Source of the DNA: Burkholderia plantarii
GTDB lineage: Bacteria; Pseudomonadota; Gammaproteobacteria; Burkholderiales; Burkholderiaceae
Length of the DNA: 64,000 nucleotides
Assembly (NCBI RefSeq): GCF_001411805.1
Contig: NZ_CP007213.1
Coordinates: 1,054,001 to 1,118,000 of the forward strand
Direction: 5' to 3'
Part shown: positions 46,405 through 56,392 of the stretch, piece after piece
Layout of the letters: every line of letters starts with the position of its first letter
Position numbering within the stretch: the stretch's first letter is position 1
The notes under the pieces: model-generated
What the model saw: only the letters and a program-made list of their open reading frames with translations
Told to the model about the DNA's origin: nothing
The model's database searches: none
Program-made: the position numbers and the translations under genes

Positions 46405-47550
46405 ATGAAAAAGAAAATCAGGCTCGCCGCGGCGGGCGCCGCGGCGCTGACGATGGCCGGCGCGGCGCCGGCCGCTCACGCGCAAGGCGGCGTGACGCTG
46501 TACGGCATCATCGATGCCGGTATCACCTACGCGAGCAATTCGGGCGGCGCGCACGTCTTCAAGTTCGACGACGGCGTGTCCTACGGCAACCGGATCGGCT
46601 TCAAGGGCACCGAGGAGCTCGGCGGCGGCCTGAAGGCCGTGTTCGCGCTGGAGACGGGTTTCCGGCTCGGCAACGGGCAGCTCGGGTTCGGCGGCGCGCT
46701 GTTCGGGCGCCAGGCTTATGTCGGACTGCAGAACGATTGGGGCACGCTGTCGTTCGGCGACCAGCTCGACATGACCGACGAGATGGTCTACCTGACCAAC
46801 GTGTCGGCCTGGGCGAGCGGCTACGCGATCCACCAGGGCGACTTCGACCGCTTCAACGGCGACCGCCTGCCGAACTCGGTGAAGTTCCTCTCGAACACGT
46901 TCGGCGGCTTCAAGTTCGGCGGCATGTATTCGTTCGGCAACGTGGCCGGCAACTTCCATCGCAACAGCGCCTACAGCCTCGGCGCGAGCTACGCGCACGG
47001 CGATTTCTCGGCCGGCGCCGCCTACACGCAGCTGAACAACCCGAGCGGCATCTACGCGTTCGACCCCTACGCGATGATCGGCACCAGGACCTTCCTCGGC
47101 CAGCCCACCGTCAGCGTCGATCCGGCCACCGGCGCGCGCACCGACCTGTTCGCGAGCACGCCGATGGCCATCGACAAGCAGGGCACGTTCGGCGCCGGCG
47201 CGAGCTACGCGATCGGCAAGGTCACGCTGATCGGCAACTTCACCTACACCACCATCAAGGGCTTCGGGCAGTCCTCGCACATGCAGGTCTACGAAGGCGG
47301 CGCGACCTACCAGTTCACGCCGGCGCTGAGCCTGGTGGGCGGCTACCAGCACACGCGCTTCGAGGGCCATCACTGGAACCAGGGTTCGGCGGGCCTGCAC
47401 TACCTGCTGTCCAAGCGCACCGACATCTACCTCTCGGGCGATTACCTGCGTGCCTCGAACGGCGTGGACGCCGTGATCGGCTACAGCTTCACGCCGTCCA
47501 CCACGCCGACCCAGGCGGACGTGCGGATCGGCATGCGGCATTCGTTCTGA
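46405..47550 (+). CDS. Gram-negative (OmpC/Omp32-like) trimeric porin
   Basis: A 381-residue outer-membrane beta-barrel. The signal peptide MKKKIRLAAAGAAALTMAGA ends near AAHAQG. The mature part opens with the burkholderial porin start GVTLYGIIDAGITYASN, contains GFKGTEELGGGLKAVFALETGF and ends in the aromatic DVRIGMRHSF, as required for barrel assembly. It follows the choline sulfate genes after 277 bp and may allow entry of choline sulfate or related solutes. Terminated by a hairpin with T6. Confidence 0.9.
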   Translation: MKKKIRLAAAGAAALTMAGAAPAAHAQGGVTLYGIIDAGITYASNSGGAHVFKFDDGVSYGNRIGFKGTEELGGGLKAVFALETGFRLGNGQLGFGGALFGRQAYVGLQNDWGTLSFGDQLDMTDEMVYLTNVSAWASGYAIHQGDFDRFNGDRLPNSVKFLSNTFGGFKFGGMYSFGNVAGNFHRNSAYSLGASYAHGDFSAGAAYTQLNNPSGIYAFDPYAMIGTRTFLGQPTVSVDPATGARTDLFASTPMAIDKQGTFGAGASYAIGKVTLIGNFTYTTIKGFGQSSHMQVYEGGATYQFTPALSLVGGYQHTRFEGHHWNQGSAGLHYLLSKRTDIYLSGDYLRASNGVDAVIGYSFTPSTTPTQADVRIGMRHSF

Positions 47551-47594
47551 TTCACGGGCAGGGGGCGGGGCGCGGCGCGTTTCGTCCGGCTCGA

Positions 47595-47629
47595 CGGCAT
47601 GGGCCTCGCGCCGGCCCGTGTCGTTTTTT
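47595..47629 (+). terminator. Terminator of the porin gene
   Basis: An 11-bp stem with two G-T pairs (47595-47605 and 47613-47623) with a 7-nt loop, followed directly by T6. It lies 45 bp after the porin stop and before the convergent cdhR gene. Confidence 0.75.
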
Positions 47630-47668
47630 CGACGGACCGCCGCCGCGCACCCTCCCACGCCGCCCGCT

Positions 47669-48613
47669 TCAGCGCACCGCGTGGCGATCGTTGCGTGGGC
47701 TTGCGCCGAAGCGCGCGCGGTAGCTGCGCGAGAAGTGCGACGGCGATTCGAAGCCGCAGGCCACGCAGATCGCGGTGATCGTCATGTCGGTCTGCTGCAG
47801 CAACTCGCGCGCGCGGTCGAGCCGCAGGTTCATGTAGAAGCGCGTGGGCGTGTCGTCGAGCGTCGCGCTGAACAGGCGCTCGAGCTGGCGCCGCGTGATG
47901 CCCACGTCCTGCGCGAGCGCGTCGGACGACAGCGGCGTTTCCGTATGGCGCTCCATCGCGCCGATCACCTGGATCAGCTTGCGGTTGTGGACGCCGTAGC
48001 GCGCGGCGATCTCGAGCCGCTGGCGGTCCGAATGCTGGCGGATGCGGCCCACCACGAACTGCTCGGAGATGCTCGCCGCCAGATCGGCGCCGTGGCGCCG
48101 GCCGATCAGGTCCAGCATCATGTCGATCGAGGCGGTGCCACCCGCGCAGGTGATGCGCCGCTCGCCGGTCTCGAACAGCTCCTGCGTGGCGGTGAGGCGC
48201 GGATAGCGCTCGCGGAACGCGGCCAGCGCTTCCCAGTGCAGCGTCAGCGTGTGGCCCGGATCGAACAGGCCCGCCTCGGCCAGCACGAAGCTGCCGGTGT
48301 CGATCGCGCCGATCGTGGCGCCGCCGTGATGCTGGCGGCGCAGCCAGTCGCCGAGCGTGCGCGTGTAGCAGGCGAGCGGCTCGAAGCCGGCGATCACGAA
48401 CACCGTGCCGGTCGGCCCGACCTCGCCGAACGCGGCGTCGGCGTTCAGCGCGACGCCGTTGCTGGCCGTCACCGGCGCGCCGTCGATGCTGAGCAGCTGC
48501 CAGCGATAGAGTTCGGGGCGGAAGCGGTTGGCCACGCGCAGTGGCTCGATCGCCGACATGCAGCCGAGCGCGGAGAAGCCGGGGAGCAGCAGGAAGTGGA
48601 AGGTTTCCGGCAT
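47669..48613 (-). CDS. cdhR: CdhR, AraC/GATase1-type activator of carnitine catabolism
   Basis: A 314-residue regulator with an N-terminal DJ-1/PfpI domain (FHFLLLPGFSALGCMSAIEPLR is its start, split here) and a C-terminal AraC double HTH: DALAQDVGITRRQLERLF and ICVACGFESPSHFSRSYRARF. It is a paralogue of GbdR at 24875. In Pseudomonas the regulator next to caiX-cdhCAB is CdhR, which responds to carnitine; the same linkage is seen here, with a DUF1330 gene inserted between. Identification rests on context plus family. Confidence 0.85.
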   Translation of the reverse strand: MPETFHFLLLPGFSALGCMSAIEPLRVANRFRPELYRWQLLSIDGAPVTASNGVALNADAAFGEVGPTGTVFVIAGFEPLACYTRTLGDWLRRQHHGGATIGAIDTGSFVLAEAGLFDPGHTLTLHWEALAAFRERYPRLTATQELFETGERRITCAGGTASIDMMLDLIGRRHGADLAASISEQFVVGRIRQHSDRQRLEIAARYGVHNRKLIQVIGAMERHTETPLSSDALAQDVGITRRQLERLFSATLDDTPTRFYMNLRLDRARELLQQTDMTITAICVACGFESPSHFSRSYRARFGASPRNDRHAVR

Positions 48614-48773
48614 GGGCGGGCGAATCGAAGGGGGATGGGGCGCGCTCGATTATAGAGGCTGGCCGCCGTGGCGACGGCGGCGTCGATGCGGGGGCGAAGC
48701 GGCCGCGCGGCCGCGTGACGTCGGTCCCGCATGCGTCGGCCCCGTGTGCGCCGGGGCCGGTCCCGCCCGGGCG

Positions 48774-49064
48774 TCAGACGCCCTCGACCACGCGGAAGTC
48801 GCGGTCCGCGCCGTTGTCGAGCACTCTCAGTGCTTCCTGATAGGCCGGGCTCTGGCGCGCGGCGAGCGCCGCCTCGAGGCTGTCGAACTCGATGATGACG
48901 GCGCGCTCGCGCAGGCCGTTCTCGAACACTTCGGCCGGCGTGTTGCGGACCAGATAGCGGCCGCCCGCTTCGGCCACGGCCGGCGCGGCCAGCCTGGCGT
49001 AGGCCGCCATCTTGTCGGTGTCGGAGATGTTGCGGTAGATGCTGAGCCAGTATGCTTTTGCCAT
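48774..49064 (-). CDS. DUF1330 (dimeric alpha/beta-barrel) protein
   Basis: A 96-residue small cytosolic protein of the Dabb-like fold. The start MAKAYWLSIYRN at 49064, the central block GGRYLVRNTPAEVFENG and the typical RAVIIEFDSLEAALAARQSP AYQEAL region (about residues 53-78) identify DUF1330. It lies between cdhR and the caiX operon and is read with cdhR. Members have no firm function; a role in carnitine or betaine metabolism would be new. Confidence 0.85.
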   Translation of the reverse strand: MAKAYWLSIYRNISDTDKMAAYARLAAPAVAEAGGRYLVRNTPAEVFENGLRERAVIIEFDSLEAALAARQSPAYQEALRVLDNGADRDFRVVEGV

Positions 49065-49148
49065 GGTGTTCGTCTCGCGAATTGAAAGGTAAGGGGAACG
49101 CGTCGTCGTCGCGGCGTTCCGCCATGGCGATGTTACGGGAAATCGGGG

Positions 49149-49174
49149 CGCGGGCACCGGGCGCGGGCACCGGG
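49149..49174. repeat. 13-bp tandem duplication
   Basis: The word CGCGGGCACCGGG occurs twice in perfect tandem. It lies 25 bp before a second, different tandem tract. Confidence 0.7.
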
Positions 49175-49198
49175 CGTGCCATTTCGATGCGATTTCCA

Positions 49199-49257
49199 CG
49201 TCAATCCCCTCGCCAATCCCCACGTCGATCCCCACCTCGATCCCGACGCCATGCCCA
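49199..49257. repeat. Imperfect 12-bp tandem repeat, about five units
   Basis: Units such as CGTCAATCCCCT, CGCCAATCCCCA, CGTCGATCCCCA and CCTCGATCCCGA follow each other in register, with a degenerate fifth copy. The tract lies about 230 bp upstream of caiX. Confidence 0.7.
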
Positions 49258-49483
49258 CGCCGCAGCGGGACAATCGCGCGGCGCCCGCGATCCGGCGCGG
49301 ATCGCCGCCCCGCCTGCCGCGGCGCCGCCCCTCATGGTTTCCCCGCGGGGTCGCTGACAGTCAATAACACGTCGCGGCCGGTCGCCTCGCGGCGAATATG
49401 GCCCGTTATTTTGCTTGCACGGTGCAGGCCACGCCATCCCTCCTCACAACCGCCTGCCCGGAACCGCCGAACAGGGAGCCACC

Positions 49484-50434
49484 ATGAAGTCGTGCAAGAC
49501 CCTAGCGCTGGTCGCGGCGCTGGCCGCGGCCGCCGCGCTGCCGTCGCCGTCGTTTGCCCAGGATGCCGCCGCGTGCCGCGCGGTGCGGTTCGCCGATATC
49601 GGCTGGACCGACATCACGTCCACCACGGCGCTCGCGTCGATGCTGTTCGACGCGCTCGGCTACAAGCCCACCACGACCATCGCCTCGGTGCCGATTTCGT
49701 TCGCGGGCCTGAAGTCCAGGCAGATCGACGTCTCGCTCGGCTACTGGTGGCCGGTGCAGCAGAAGCAGATCCAGCCGTTTCTCGATTCGAAGTCGATCAC
49801 GGTGCTGGAGCCGCCCAACCTGTCCGGCGCGAAGGCCACGCTCGCGGTGCCGGCCTATGCCTATCAGGCCGGACTCAAGAGCTTCGACGACATCGCCAGG
49901 CATCGCGCCGAACTTGACGGCAGGATCTACGGGATCGAGGCGGGCAGCAGCGCGAACGCGACGATCCAGAAGATGATCGACACCAACCAGTACGGCCTGG
50001 CCGGCTTCAAGCTCGTCGAGTCGAGCGAGGCGGGCATGCTGGTGACGGTGGAGCGCGCCGTGCGCGAGAAGAAATGGGTGGTGTTCCTCGGCTGGGAGCC
50101 GCACCCGATGAACATCCAGCTGCAGATGAACTACCTGTCGGGCGGCGACGCGTCGTTCGGCCCGAACTACGGCGAGGCGCGCGTCTACACGCTGACCGCG
50201 AACGGTTTCGCCGAGCGCTGCCCGAACGCGGGCCGGCTGGTGTCGAACCTGCGCTTCACGACCGACATGGAAAACCAGCTGATGCTCGCCGTGGTGAACA
50301 AGACGCGGCCCGCCGAGGCGGCGAAGGACTACGTCCGCAAGCATCCGCAGGTGCTCGACGGCTGGCTGGCCGGCGTGAAGAGCTACGACGGCAGGGACGG
50401 CCTCGCCACCGTGAAGGCCTCGCTCGGCCTGTGA
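49484..50434 (+). CDS. caiX: CaiX, carnitine-type ABC substrate-binding protein
   Basis: A 316-residue OpuAC-family binding protein with a signal peptide ending in PSFAQD (about residue 25). Cage aromatics lie in [26 protein letters not shown] and LGWEPHPMN. It is the first gene of the caiX-cdhC-cdhA-cdhB-hydrolase order known from Pseudomonas, so carnitine is the likely ligand. There is no permease or ATPase gene; it would share a core transporter. The start ATG at 49484 follows AGGGAG. Confidence 0.87.
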   Translation: MKSCKTLALVAALAAAAALPSPSFAQDAAACRAVRFADIGWTDITSTTALASMLFDALGYKPTTTIASVPISFAGLKSRQIDVSLGYWWPVQQKQIQPFLDSKSITVLEPPNLSGAKATLAVPAYAYQAGLKSFDDIARHRAELDGRIYGIEAGSSANATIQKMIDTNQYGLAGFKLVESSEAGMLVTVERAVREKKWVVFLGWEPHPMNIQLQMNYLSGGDASFGPNYGEARVYTLTANGFAERCPNAGRLVSNLRFTTDMENQLMLAVVNKTRPAEAAKDYVRKHPQVLDGWLAGVKSYDGRDGLATVKASLGL

Positions 50435-50516
50435 CGCGGGCCGGCGCTTTCCCTATCGAATCATCGAACCATCGAACGGACGCCGCGGCGTCCAGGTAAT
50501 CCACGAGGCGAACACC

Positions 50517-51446
50517 ATGAACCATGAAGTGATAGTGACCTGCGCGGTGACGGGTGCCGGCGACACGGTCGGCCGGCATCCGGCGATTCCGGTCACGCCG
50601 AGGCAGATCGCCGAGGCGGCGATCGAGGCGGCCAGGGCCGGCGCGACGGTCGCGCACTGCCACGTGCGCGATCCGCGAACCGGGCGCGGCAGCCGCGATC
50701 CGAACCTGTACCGCGAGGTGGTGGACCGGATCCGCTCGGCCGAGGTCGACGTGATCATCAACCTGACGGCCGGCATGGGCGGCGATCTCGAGATCGGCGC
50801 GGGCGAGGCGCCGATGCAGTTCGGGCAGGGCACCGATCTGGTGGGCGGCCTCACGCGGCTGGTCCACGTGGAGGAACTGCTGCCCGAGATCTGCACGCTC
50901 GACTGCGGCACGCTCAACTTCGGCGACGGCGACACGATCTACGTCTCGACGCCCGCACAGTTGCGCGCCGGCGCGAAGCGCATCCAGCAGCTCGGCGTGA
51001 AGCCGGAACTCGAGATCTTCGATACCGGCCATCTGTGGTTCGCCTCGCAGATGCTGAAGGAAGGGCTGCTCGACGCGCCGCCGCTGTTCCAGCTCTGCCT
51101 CGGCATTCCGTGGGGCGCGCCCGCCGACACCGGCACCATGAAGGCGATGGTCGACAACATGCCGCCCGGCGCGCACTGGGCCGGCTTCGGCATCGGCCGC
51201 ATGCAGATGCCGATGGTGGCGCAGGCGATGCTGCTCGGCGGCCACGTGCGCGTGGGCCTGGAGGACAACCTCTGGCTCGACCGCGGCGTGCCGGCCTCGA
51301 ACGGCTCGCTGGTGCAGCGCGCGCGAGAGATCGTCGAGCGGCTCGGCGGCCGCGTGCTGACGCCGGCCGAGGGGCGCGTGAAGCTGGGCCTGCCGCCGCG
51401 CGGCGAGCGCGCGCTCGAACGGCGCGCGATTGCCGACTACGCATGA
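50517..51446 (+). CDS. cdhC: CdhC, dehydrocarnitine cleavage enzyme (BKACE family)
   Basis: A 309-residue TIM-barrel enzyme of the beta-keto acid cleavage family. The zinc site appears as [11 protein letters not shown] (His-x-His), with conserved [21 protein letters not shown] and [13 protein letters not shown] blocks. It condenses 3-dehydrocarnitine with acetyl-CoA, giving betainyl-CoA plus acetoacetate. It lies 82 bp after caiX and 37 bp before cdhA. Confidence 0.92.
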   Translation: MNHEVIVTCAVTGAGDTVGRHPAIPVTPRQIAEAAIEAARAGATVAHCHVRDPRTGRGSRDPNLYREVVDRIRSAEVDVIINLTAGMGGDLEIGAGEAPMQFGQGTDLVGGLTRLVHVEELLPEICTLDCGTLNFGDGDTIYVSTPAQLRAGAKRIQQLGVKPELEIFDTGHLWFASQMLKEGLLDAPPLFQLCLGIPWGAPADTGTMKAMVDNMPPGAHWAGFGIGRMQMPMVAQAMLLGGHVRVGLEDNLWLDRGVPASNGSLVQRAREIVERLGGRVLTPAEGRVKLGLPPRGERALERRAIADYA

Positions 51447-51483
51447 GGTTCACGATCATCATCAGGATACCGAAGGACAAACC

Positions 51484-52449
51484 ATGACCTTGATTACCGA
51501 CATCAGGACCTTCGCCGCGATCGGCACCGGCGTGATCGGCAGCGGCTGGGTGGCGCGCGCGCTCGCGAACGGGCTCGACGTGGTGGTGTGGGACCCGGCC
51601 CCGGGCGCCGAGCAGCAACTGCGCGCCAACGTGGCGAACGCGTGGCCCGCGCTCGAGCGCGTCGGTCTGAAGCCCGGCGCCTCGCGCGAGCGGCTGCGCT
51701 TCGTGGCGACCATCGAAGCCTGCGTGGCCGACGCCGATTTCATCCAGGAGAGCGCGCCCGAGCGCGAGGCGCTCAAGCTGGAGCTGCACGAGCAGATCAG
51801 CCGCGCCGCGAAGCCGGGGGCGATCATCGCGTCGTCCACCTCGGGCCTGCTGCCCAGCGATTTCTATGCGCGCGCGACGCATCCCGAGCGCTGCGTGGTG
51901 GGCCATCCGTTCAATCCGGTCTATCTGCTGCCGCTCGTCGAGGTGCTCGGCGGCGAACGCACCTCGGCCGAGACGGTGGACGCGGCGATCGCGATCTACG
52001 CCGCGCTCGGCATGCGGCCGCTGAAGGTGCGCAAGGAAGTGCCGGGCTTCATCGCCGACCGCCTGCTCGAGGCGCTGTGGCGCGAGGCGCTGCATCTGGT
52101 CAACGAGGGCGTGGCGACCACCGGCGAGATCGACGACGCGATCCGCTTCGGCGCCGGCATCCGCTGGTCGTTCATGGGCACGTTCCTGACCTACACGCTC
52201 GCGGGCGGCGAGGCCGGCATGCGCCACTTCATGAAGCAGTTCGGGCCGGCGCTGGAGCTGCCGTGGACCAGGCTGGTCGCGCCGACGCTGACCGACGCGC
52301 TGATCGACCGCGTGGTGGACGGCACCGCCGAGCAGCAGGGCGAGCGCAGCATCAAGGCGCTCGAACGCTATCGCGACGACTGCATCACCGAGGTGATCGC
52401 CGCGATCGCGCGCGTGAAGGCGCGCCACGGCATGCGCTACGAGGACTGA
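51484..52449 (+). CDS. cdhA: CdhA, L-carnitine dehydrogenase
   Basis: A 321-residue NAD-dependent dehydrogenase of the 3-hydroxyacyl-CoA dehydrogenase fold, oxidising L-carnitine to 3-dehydrocarnitine. The Rossmann motif is [10 protein letters not shown]; the catalytic His sits in [18 protein letters not shown], and the helical C-terminal domain starts with [22 protein letters not shown] at 51484 is preceded by AAGGACA. The next gene starts 2 bp after its stop. Confidence 0.93.
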   Translation: MTLITDIRTFAAIGTGVIGSGWVARALANGLDVVVWDPAPGAEQQLRANVANAWPALERVGLKPGASRERLRFVATIEACVADADFIQESAPEREALKLELHEQISRAAKPGAIIASSTSGLLPSDFYARATHPERCVVGHPFNPVYLLPLVEVLGGERTSAETVDAAIAIYAALGMRPLKVRKEVPGFIADRLLEALWREALHLVNEGVATTGEIDDAIRFGAGIRWSFMGTFLTYTLAGGEAGMRHFMKQFGPALELPWTRLVAPTLTDALIDRVVDGTAEQQGERSIKALERYRDDCITEVIAAIARVKARHGMRYED

Positions 52450-52451
52450 CG

Positions 52452-52973
52452 ATGGCCACCGGCACCCCCGACACGCCCGATATCCCTGGTATCGGCCTGA
52501 CGATCCATCGCGACGCCGTGCGCGACGAATGGGTCGACTACAACGGGCACCTGCGCGACGCGTTCTATCTGCTGATCTTCAGCTTCGCGACCGATGCGCT
52601 GATCGAGCGGATCGGCCTGGACGAGGCGGCGCGGCTCGCGCGGCGGCGCTCCGTCTACACGCTGGAGGCACACGTGAACTACCTGCGCGAGATCCGGCTC
52701 GGCACGGCCGTGCGCGTCGACGCGAGGGTGCTGGCGGTGGATGCGAAGCGCGTGCATCTGTATCTGGAGATGTTCGCGGACGGCGTCGACGGCGCCGTCG
52801 CCGCGAGCGAGCAGATGCTGATGCACATCGACACGAGCGTGTCGCGCGGCGCGCCGTTCGATGCCGACGTGGCCGCGCGTCTGGCCGACCTCGTCGCCGC
52901 GCAGCGGGATGCGCCGGCGCCCGCCCATGCGGGCCGCGTGATCGGCCTGCCGCCGCCGCGCGCGGCGCGCTGA
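52452..52973 (+). CDS. cdhB: CdhB, betainyl-CoA thioesterase
   Basis: A 173-residue hot-dog-fold thioesterase of the 4HBT type, with the catalytic Asp region DEWVDYNGHLRDAFYL and a helix VYTLEAHVNYLREI. It hydrolyses betainyl-CoA to glycine betaine and CoA, which then enters the Gbc/Dgc route encoded in the same window. Spacing from cdhA is 2 bp. Confidence 0.9.
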   Translation: MATGTPDTPDIPGIGLTIHRDAVRDEWVDYNGHLRDAFYLLIFSFATDALIERIGLDEAARLARRRSVYTLEAHVNYLREIRLGTAVRVDARVLAVDAKRVHLYLEMFADGVDGAVAASEQMLMHIDTSVSRGAPFDADVAARLADLVAAQRDAPAPAHAGRVIGLPPPRAAR

Positions 52974-52981
52974 GCGCGGCG

Positions 52982-53929
52982 ATGGCGCTCGAGGCGCAGA
53001 TCGCCGGCTTCGTGGCGCGCGTGGCCGCCGAGGGCGGCGACGGGGGCGATCCGCGCGCGCTGTCGATCGCGGCGCTGCGCGACGGCTACGAGCGCTTCGC
53101 CGCGCGTTGGACGCCGCCCGACCTGCCGGCGGGCGTGGGCGTGGCGAGCGAGGACGCCGCGTTCGTCGCGCCGGCCGGCCACCGCATCGCGCTGCGCCGC
53201 TATCGGCTCGCGCGGGCCGGCGCCGCGCCGCGCGGCACGGTGCTGTTCCTGCACGGCGGCGGCTTCGCGCTCGGCTCGCTCGCGAGCCATGCCTCGATCG
53301 CGGCGCGGCTCGCGGCCGACACCGGCCTCGACGTGATCGCCGTCGATTACCGGCTGGCCCCCGAACATCGCGCGCCGGCCGCGCATGACGACGCGCGCGA
53401 CGTGACGCGCGCCGCGCTCGACGGCACGCTGCCGTTCGGCGCCGTCGCGCTGCCGCTCGCGCTGGCCGGCGACAGCGCCGGCGGCACGCTGGCCGCGAGT
53501 ACCGCGGCCGCGTTCGGCACGCGGCTCGCGGCCGTCGCGCTGGTCTATCCGATGCTCGGCCTCGAACCGCAGGCGCCGGCGGCCGTGACCGAGGCACGGG
53601 CGCCGATGCTGACGCTCGACGAGGTGCGCGTCTATCGCCGCCTCTATTGGGGCGATCGCGACGACGCGCCGCCGCCCGGCACGGTCCCGCTGGCCGCCGC
53701 GCGGTTCGACGGCCTGCCGCCGCTGCTGGCCGTGGGCGCCGAGCACGATCCGCTGCGCGACGACGCGCGCGTCTACGTCGAGCGGATCCGCGCGGCCGGC
53801 GGCGACGCGCGCTTCCTGCTGGCGGCGGGCCTCGTGCATGGCTGCTGGCGCGCGCTCGACGTCAGCCCCGGCGCCGCGCGCCTGCACGCCGAGGTGTGCC
53901 GGTTCCTGCGCGAGCGGCTGGCGCGATGA
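52982..53929 (+). CDS. Alpha/beta hydrolase (HSL-family esterase) of the carnitine operon
   Basis: A 315-residue esterase with the hormone-sensitive-lipase oxyanion motif LHGGGFALG, the nucleophile elbow LAGDSAGG, the Asp region GAEHDPLRDDA and the His in AGLVHGCWRAL. A lipolytic-enzyme gene sits at the same place in the Pseudomonas carnitine operon, suggesting it hydrolyses acylcarnitines or related esters before oxidation. It starts 8 bp after cdhB. The substrate remains inferred. Confidence 0.87.
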   Translation: MALEAQIAGFVARVAAEGGDGGDPRALSIAALRDGYERFAARWTPPDLPAGVGVASEDAAFVAPAGHRIALRRYRLARAGAAPRGTVLFLHGGGFALGSLASHASIAARLAADTGLDVIAVDYRLAPEHRAPAAHDDARDVTRAALDGTLPFGAVALPLALAGDSAGGTLAASTAAAFGTRLAAVALVYPMLGLEPQAPAAVTEARAPMLTLDEVRVYRRLYWGDRDDAPPPGTVPLAAARFDGLPPLLAVGAEHDPLRDDARVYVERIRAAGGDARFLLAAGLVHGCWRALDVSPGAARLHAEVCRFLRERLAR

Positions 53930-53969
53930 CGCGCGGGGCAAGGGGACGAGGCTGGCAGGCGAGGGCCCG

Positions 53970-54353
53970 TCAGTCGGCCTCGGCGCGCCGATCGTAGGCC
54001 TCGCGCGCGCGCTCCACGTCGGGCAGGTGTTCGAGCGTCCAGGCATAGAGTGCCTGGAACGGCTTGTCGAGCGTGCGGCCGAGCCGCGTGACTTCATACT
54101 CGACCGAGATCGGCGACGCGGTGATGACGCGCCGCGCGAGGATGCCGTTGCGTTCGAGCCGGCGCAGGCTCTGCGTCAGCGCCTTCTGCGTGATGCCTTC
54201 GAGCCGCCGCTTGATCGCGTTGAAGCGCAGCGGCCCGTCGTGCAGCGCCGCGATGATCAGCACCGACCACTTGTCGGCGATCTGGTCCAGCAGGAGCCGG
54301 CTCGGACAATCGGCGGCGGACAGCACGTCCTCGGCAGGGCGACATGACTTCAT
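53970..54353 (-). CDS. HxlR-family transcriptional regulator
   Basis: A 127-residue winged-helix regulator. It opens with CPSRLLLDQIADKWSVLII and carries the HxlR core DGPLRFNAIKRRLEGITQK and LTQSLRRLERNGILARRV. The single Cys17 before the core is the typical redox or electrophile-sensing residue of some members. It is divergent from the Old Yellow Enzyme gene across a 103-bp interval containing a palindrome, the usual self-regulated pair. Confidence 0.92.
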   Translation of the reverse strand: MKSCRPAEDVLSAADCPSRLLLDQIADKWSVLIIAALHDGPLRFNAIKRRLEGITQKALTQSLRRLERNGILARRVITASPISVEYEVTRLGRTLDKPFQALYAWTLEHLPDVERAREAYDRRAEAD

Positions 54354-54405
54354 GGTGGTTTCCTTGATGCTACCTGGTTGCTTCGTGGTGCCTGATTGAC
54401 ATCAA

Positions 54406-54420
54406 GTATAAAAGATATAC
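54406..54420. promoter_or_regulatory. Probable HxlR operator in the divergent promoter
   Basis: GTATAAAAGATATAC is a 15-bp dyad with perfect GTATA/TATAC arms and a 5-bp centre. It lies midway between the HxlR start (54353) and the flavin reductase start (54457), in an AT-rich promoter stretch. Confidence 0.65.
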
Positions 54421-54456
54421 CATCGGCTTGCCCTAAAAACGAAGAGGATTGCGCCG

Positions 54457-55578
<1,122 letters not shown>

Positions 55579-55784
55579 CGCGGCTTCCCTTTCGAATCAC
55601 ACACGGGGCCGCGCGGGCAGGCGGCTCCGGGCCGCGCTCATTCGCATGAAAATCCGAATAATCGAGTCCGATATCGCCAATTGGAGCAAATGCGTCCGGT
55701 ATTGAATATCACAAAGAAGTTTGCGTGCCGGCGCGGCAATGGCCGATTACGCATTGTCCGAATTGCCGTTACCGGCATGCCAAT

Positions 55785-55826
55785 AAAAAAACGGCGCAGC
55801 CTGACGAGAGGCTGCGCCGTTTTTTT
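55785..55826. terminator. Very strong bidirectional terminator
   Basis: A perfect 18-bp dyad: A7 plus CGGCGCAGCCT, a 6-nt loop, then AGGCTGCGCCG plus T7. It lies 207 bp after the Old Yellow Enzyme stop and would work on both strands. Confidence 0.95.
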
Positions 55827-55952
55827 GCAATCCCGTGGCTGGATTCATATCCACGGCATTAGCGCGTTGCGTGAAACACTGCGTTGCAACGCTCGCGATT
55901 CATCGGCCCGTTTCGATCGTGACATCCACTGTTCCGGCTTGCGCCTGGATCG

Positions 55953-55981
55953 AAAAAGGCCCGGGCGCCAGGCGCCCGGGC
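55953..55981 (-). terminator. Terminator of the DUF4148 gene
   Basis: Perfect 11-bp arms GCCCGGGCGCC/GGCGCCCGGGC around one base; on the minus strand it is followed by CTTTTTCG. It lies about 105 bp after the DUF4148 stop. Confidence 0.85.
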
Positions 55982-56086
55982 TAAGCCGTCCCTGACGGGG
56001 CGGCGGAGGTTTGGGGCCTGCAAACGGCGCGCGAGCCCGCGAGGGCCCGGCGCCTGACGGGGCTGCCGCCGGGGCAGCCTCGCCGA

Positions 56087-56392
56087 TCAATGACCGTAGT
56101 AGATCGAATCGTGGGCGACCGGCGCCGGGGCGCCCGGGCTGCCCGAACGGACCGTCGGGGCTGCCTGCGGACCGTAGCCGCTGGTGTCGCGGCCGGCCAC
56201 GCGGGCTTCGGCTGCCTGGATGTCGTCCGGATAGTACGGGCTGGCGACGCCCGGGTGGTAACCGGCCTTCTCGAGCTGGACCAGTTCCGCGCGAACCTGG
56301 GCGCGGGTCACCGGCTGGTTCGTTTGCGCGAATGCGGCGAACGAAGCGGTCAGGGCGGTTGCGGCAACGACTGCGGTAATGAGTGACTTCAT
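56087..56392 (-). CDS. DUF4148 exported small protein
   Basis: A 101-residue periplasmic or secreted protein. The signal peptide MKSLITAVVAATALTASFAAFA is followed by QTNQPVTRAQVRAELVQLEKAGYHP, the DUF4148 core, both given here in pieces of the N-terminal 47 residues; the tail is Pro/Ala-rich. This family is abundant in Burkholderiales, and its function is not known. It is monocistronic with its own terminator. Confidence 0.9.
   Translation of the reverse strand: MKSLITAVVAATALTASFAAFAQTNQPVTRAQVRAELVQLEKAGYHPGVASPYYPDDIQAAEARVAGRDTSGYGPQAAPTVRSGSPGAPAPVAHDSIYYGH

Larger units (their letters stand above)
49065..49483. other. Interval with tandem repeats upstream of caiX
   Basis: About 420 bp between the DUF1330 gene and caiX. 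It holds two short tandem-repeat tracts (49149-49174 and 49199-49257), and the caiX promoter should lie between the second tract and 49483. No gene was found. Confidence 0.5.
55579..56086. other. Interval with two strong terminators
   Basis: About 510 bp without a protein gene. It has a less GC-rich stretch (about 55640-55780) followed by a perfect terminator (55785-55826), and a second hairpin (55953-55981) ending the minus-strand DUF4148 transcript. A small RNA ending at the first terminator is possible. Confidence 0.5.
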
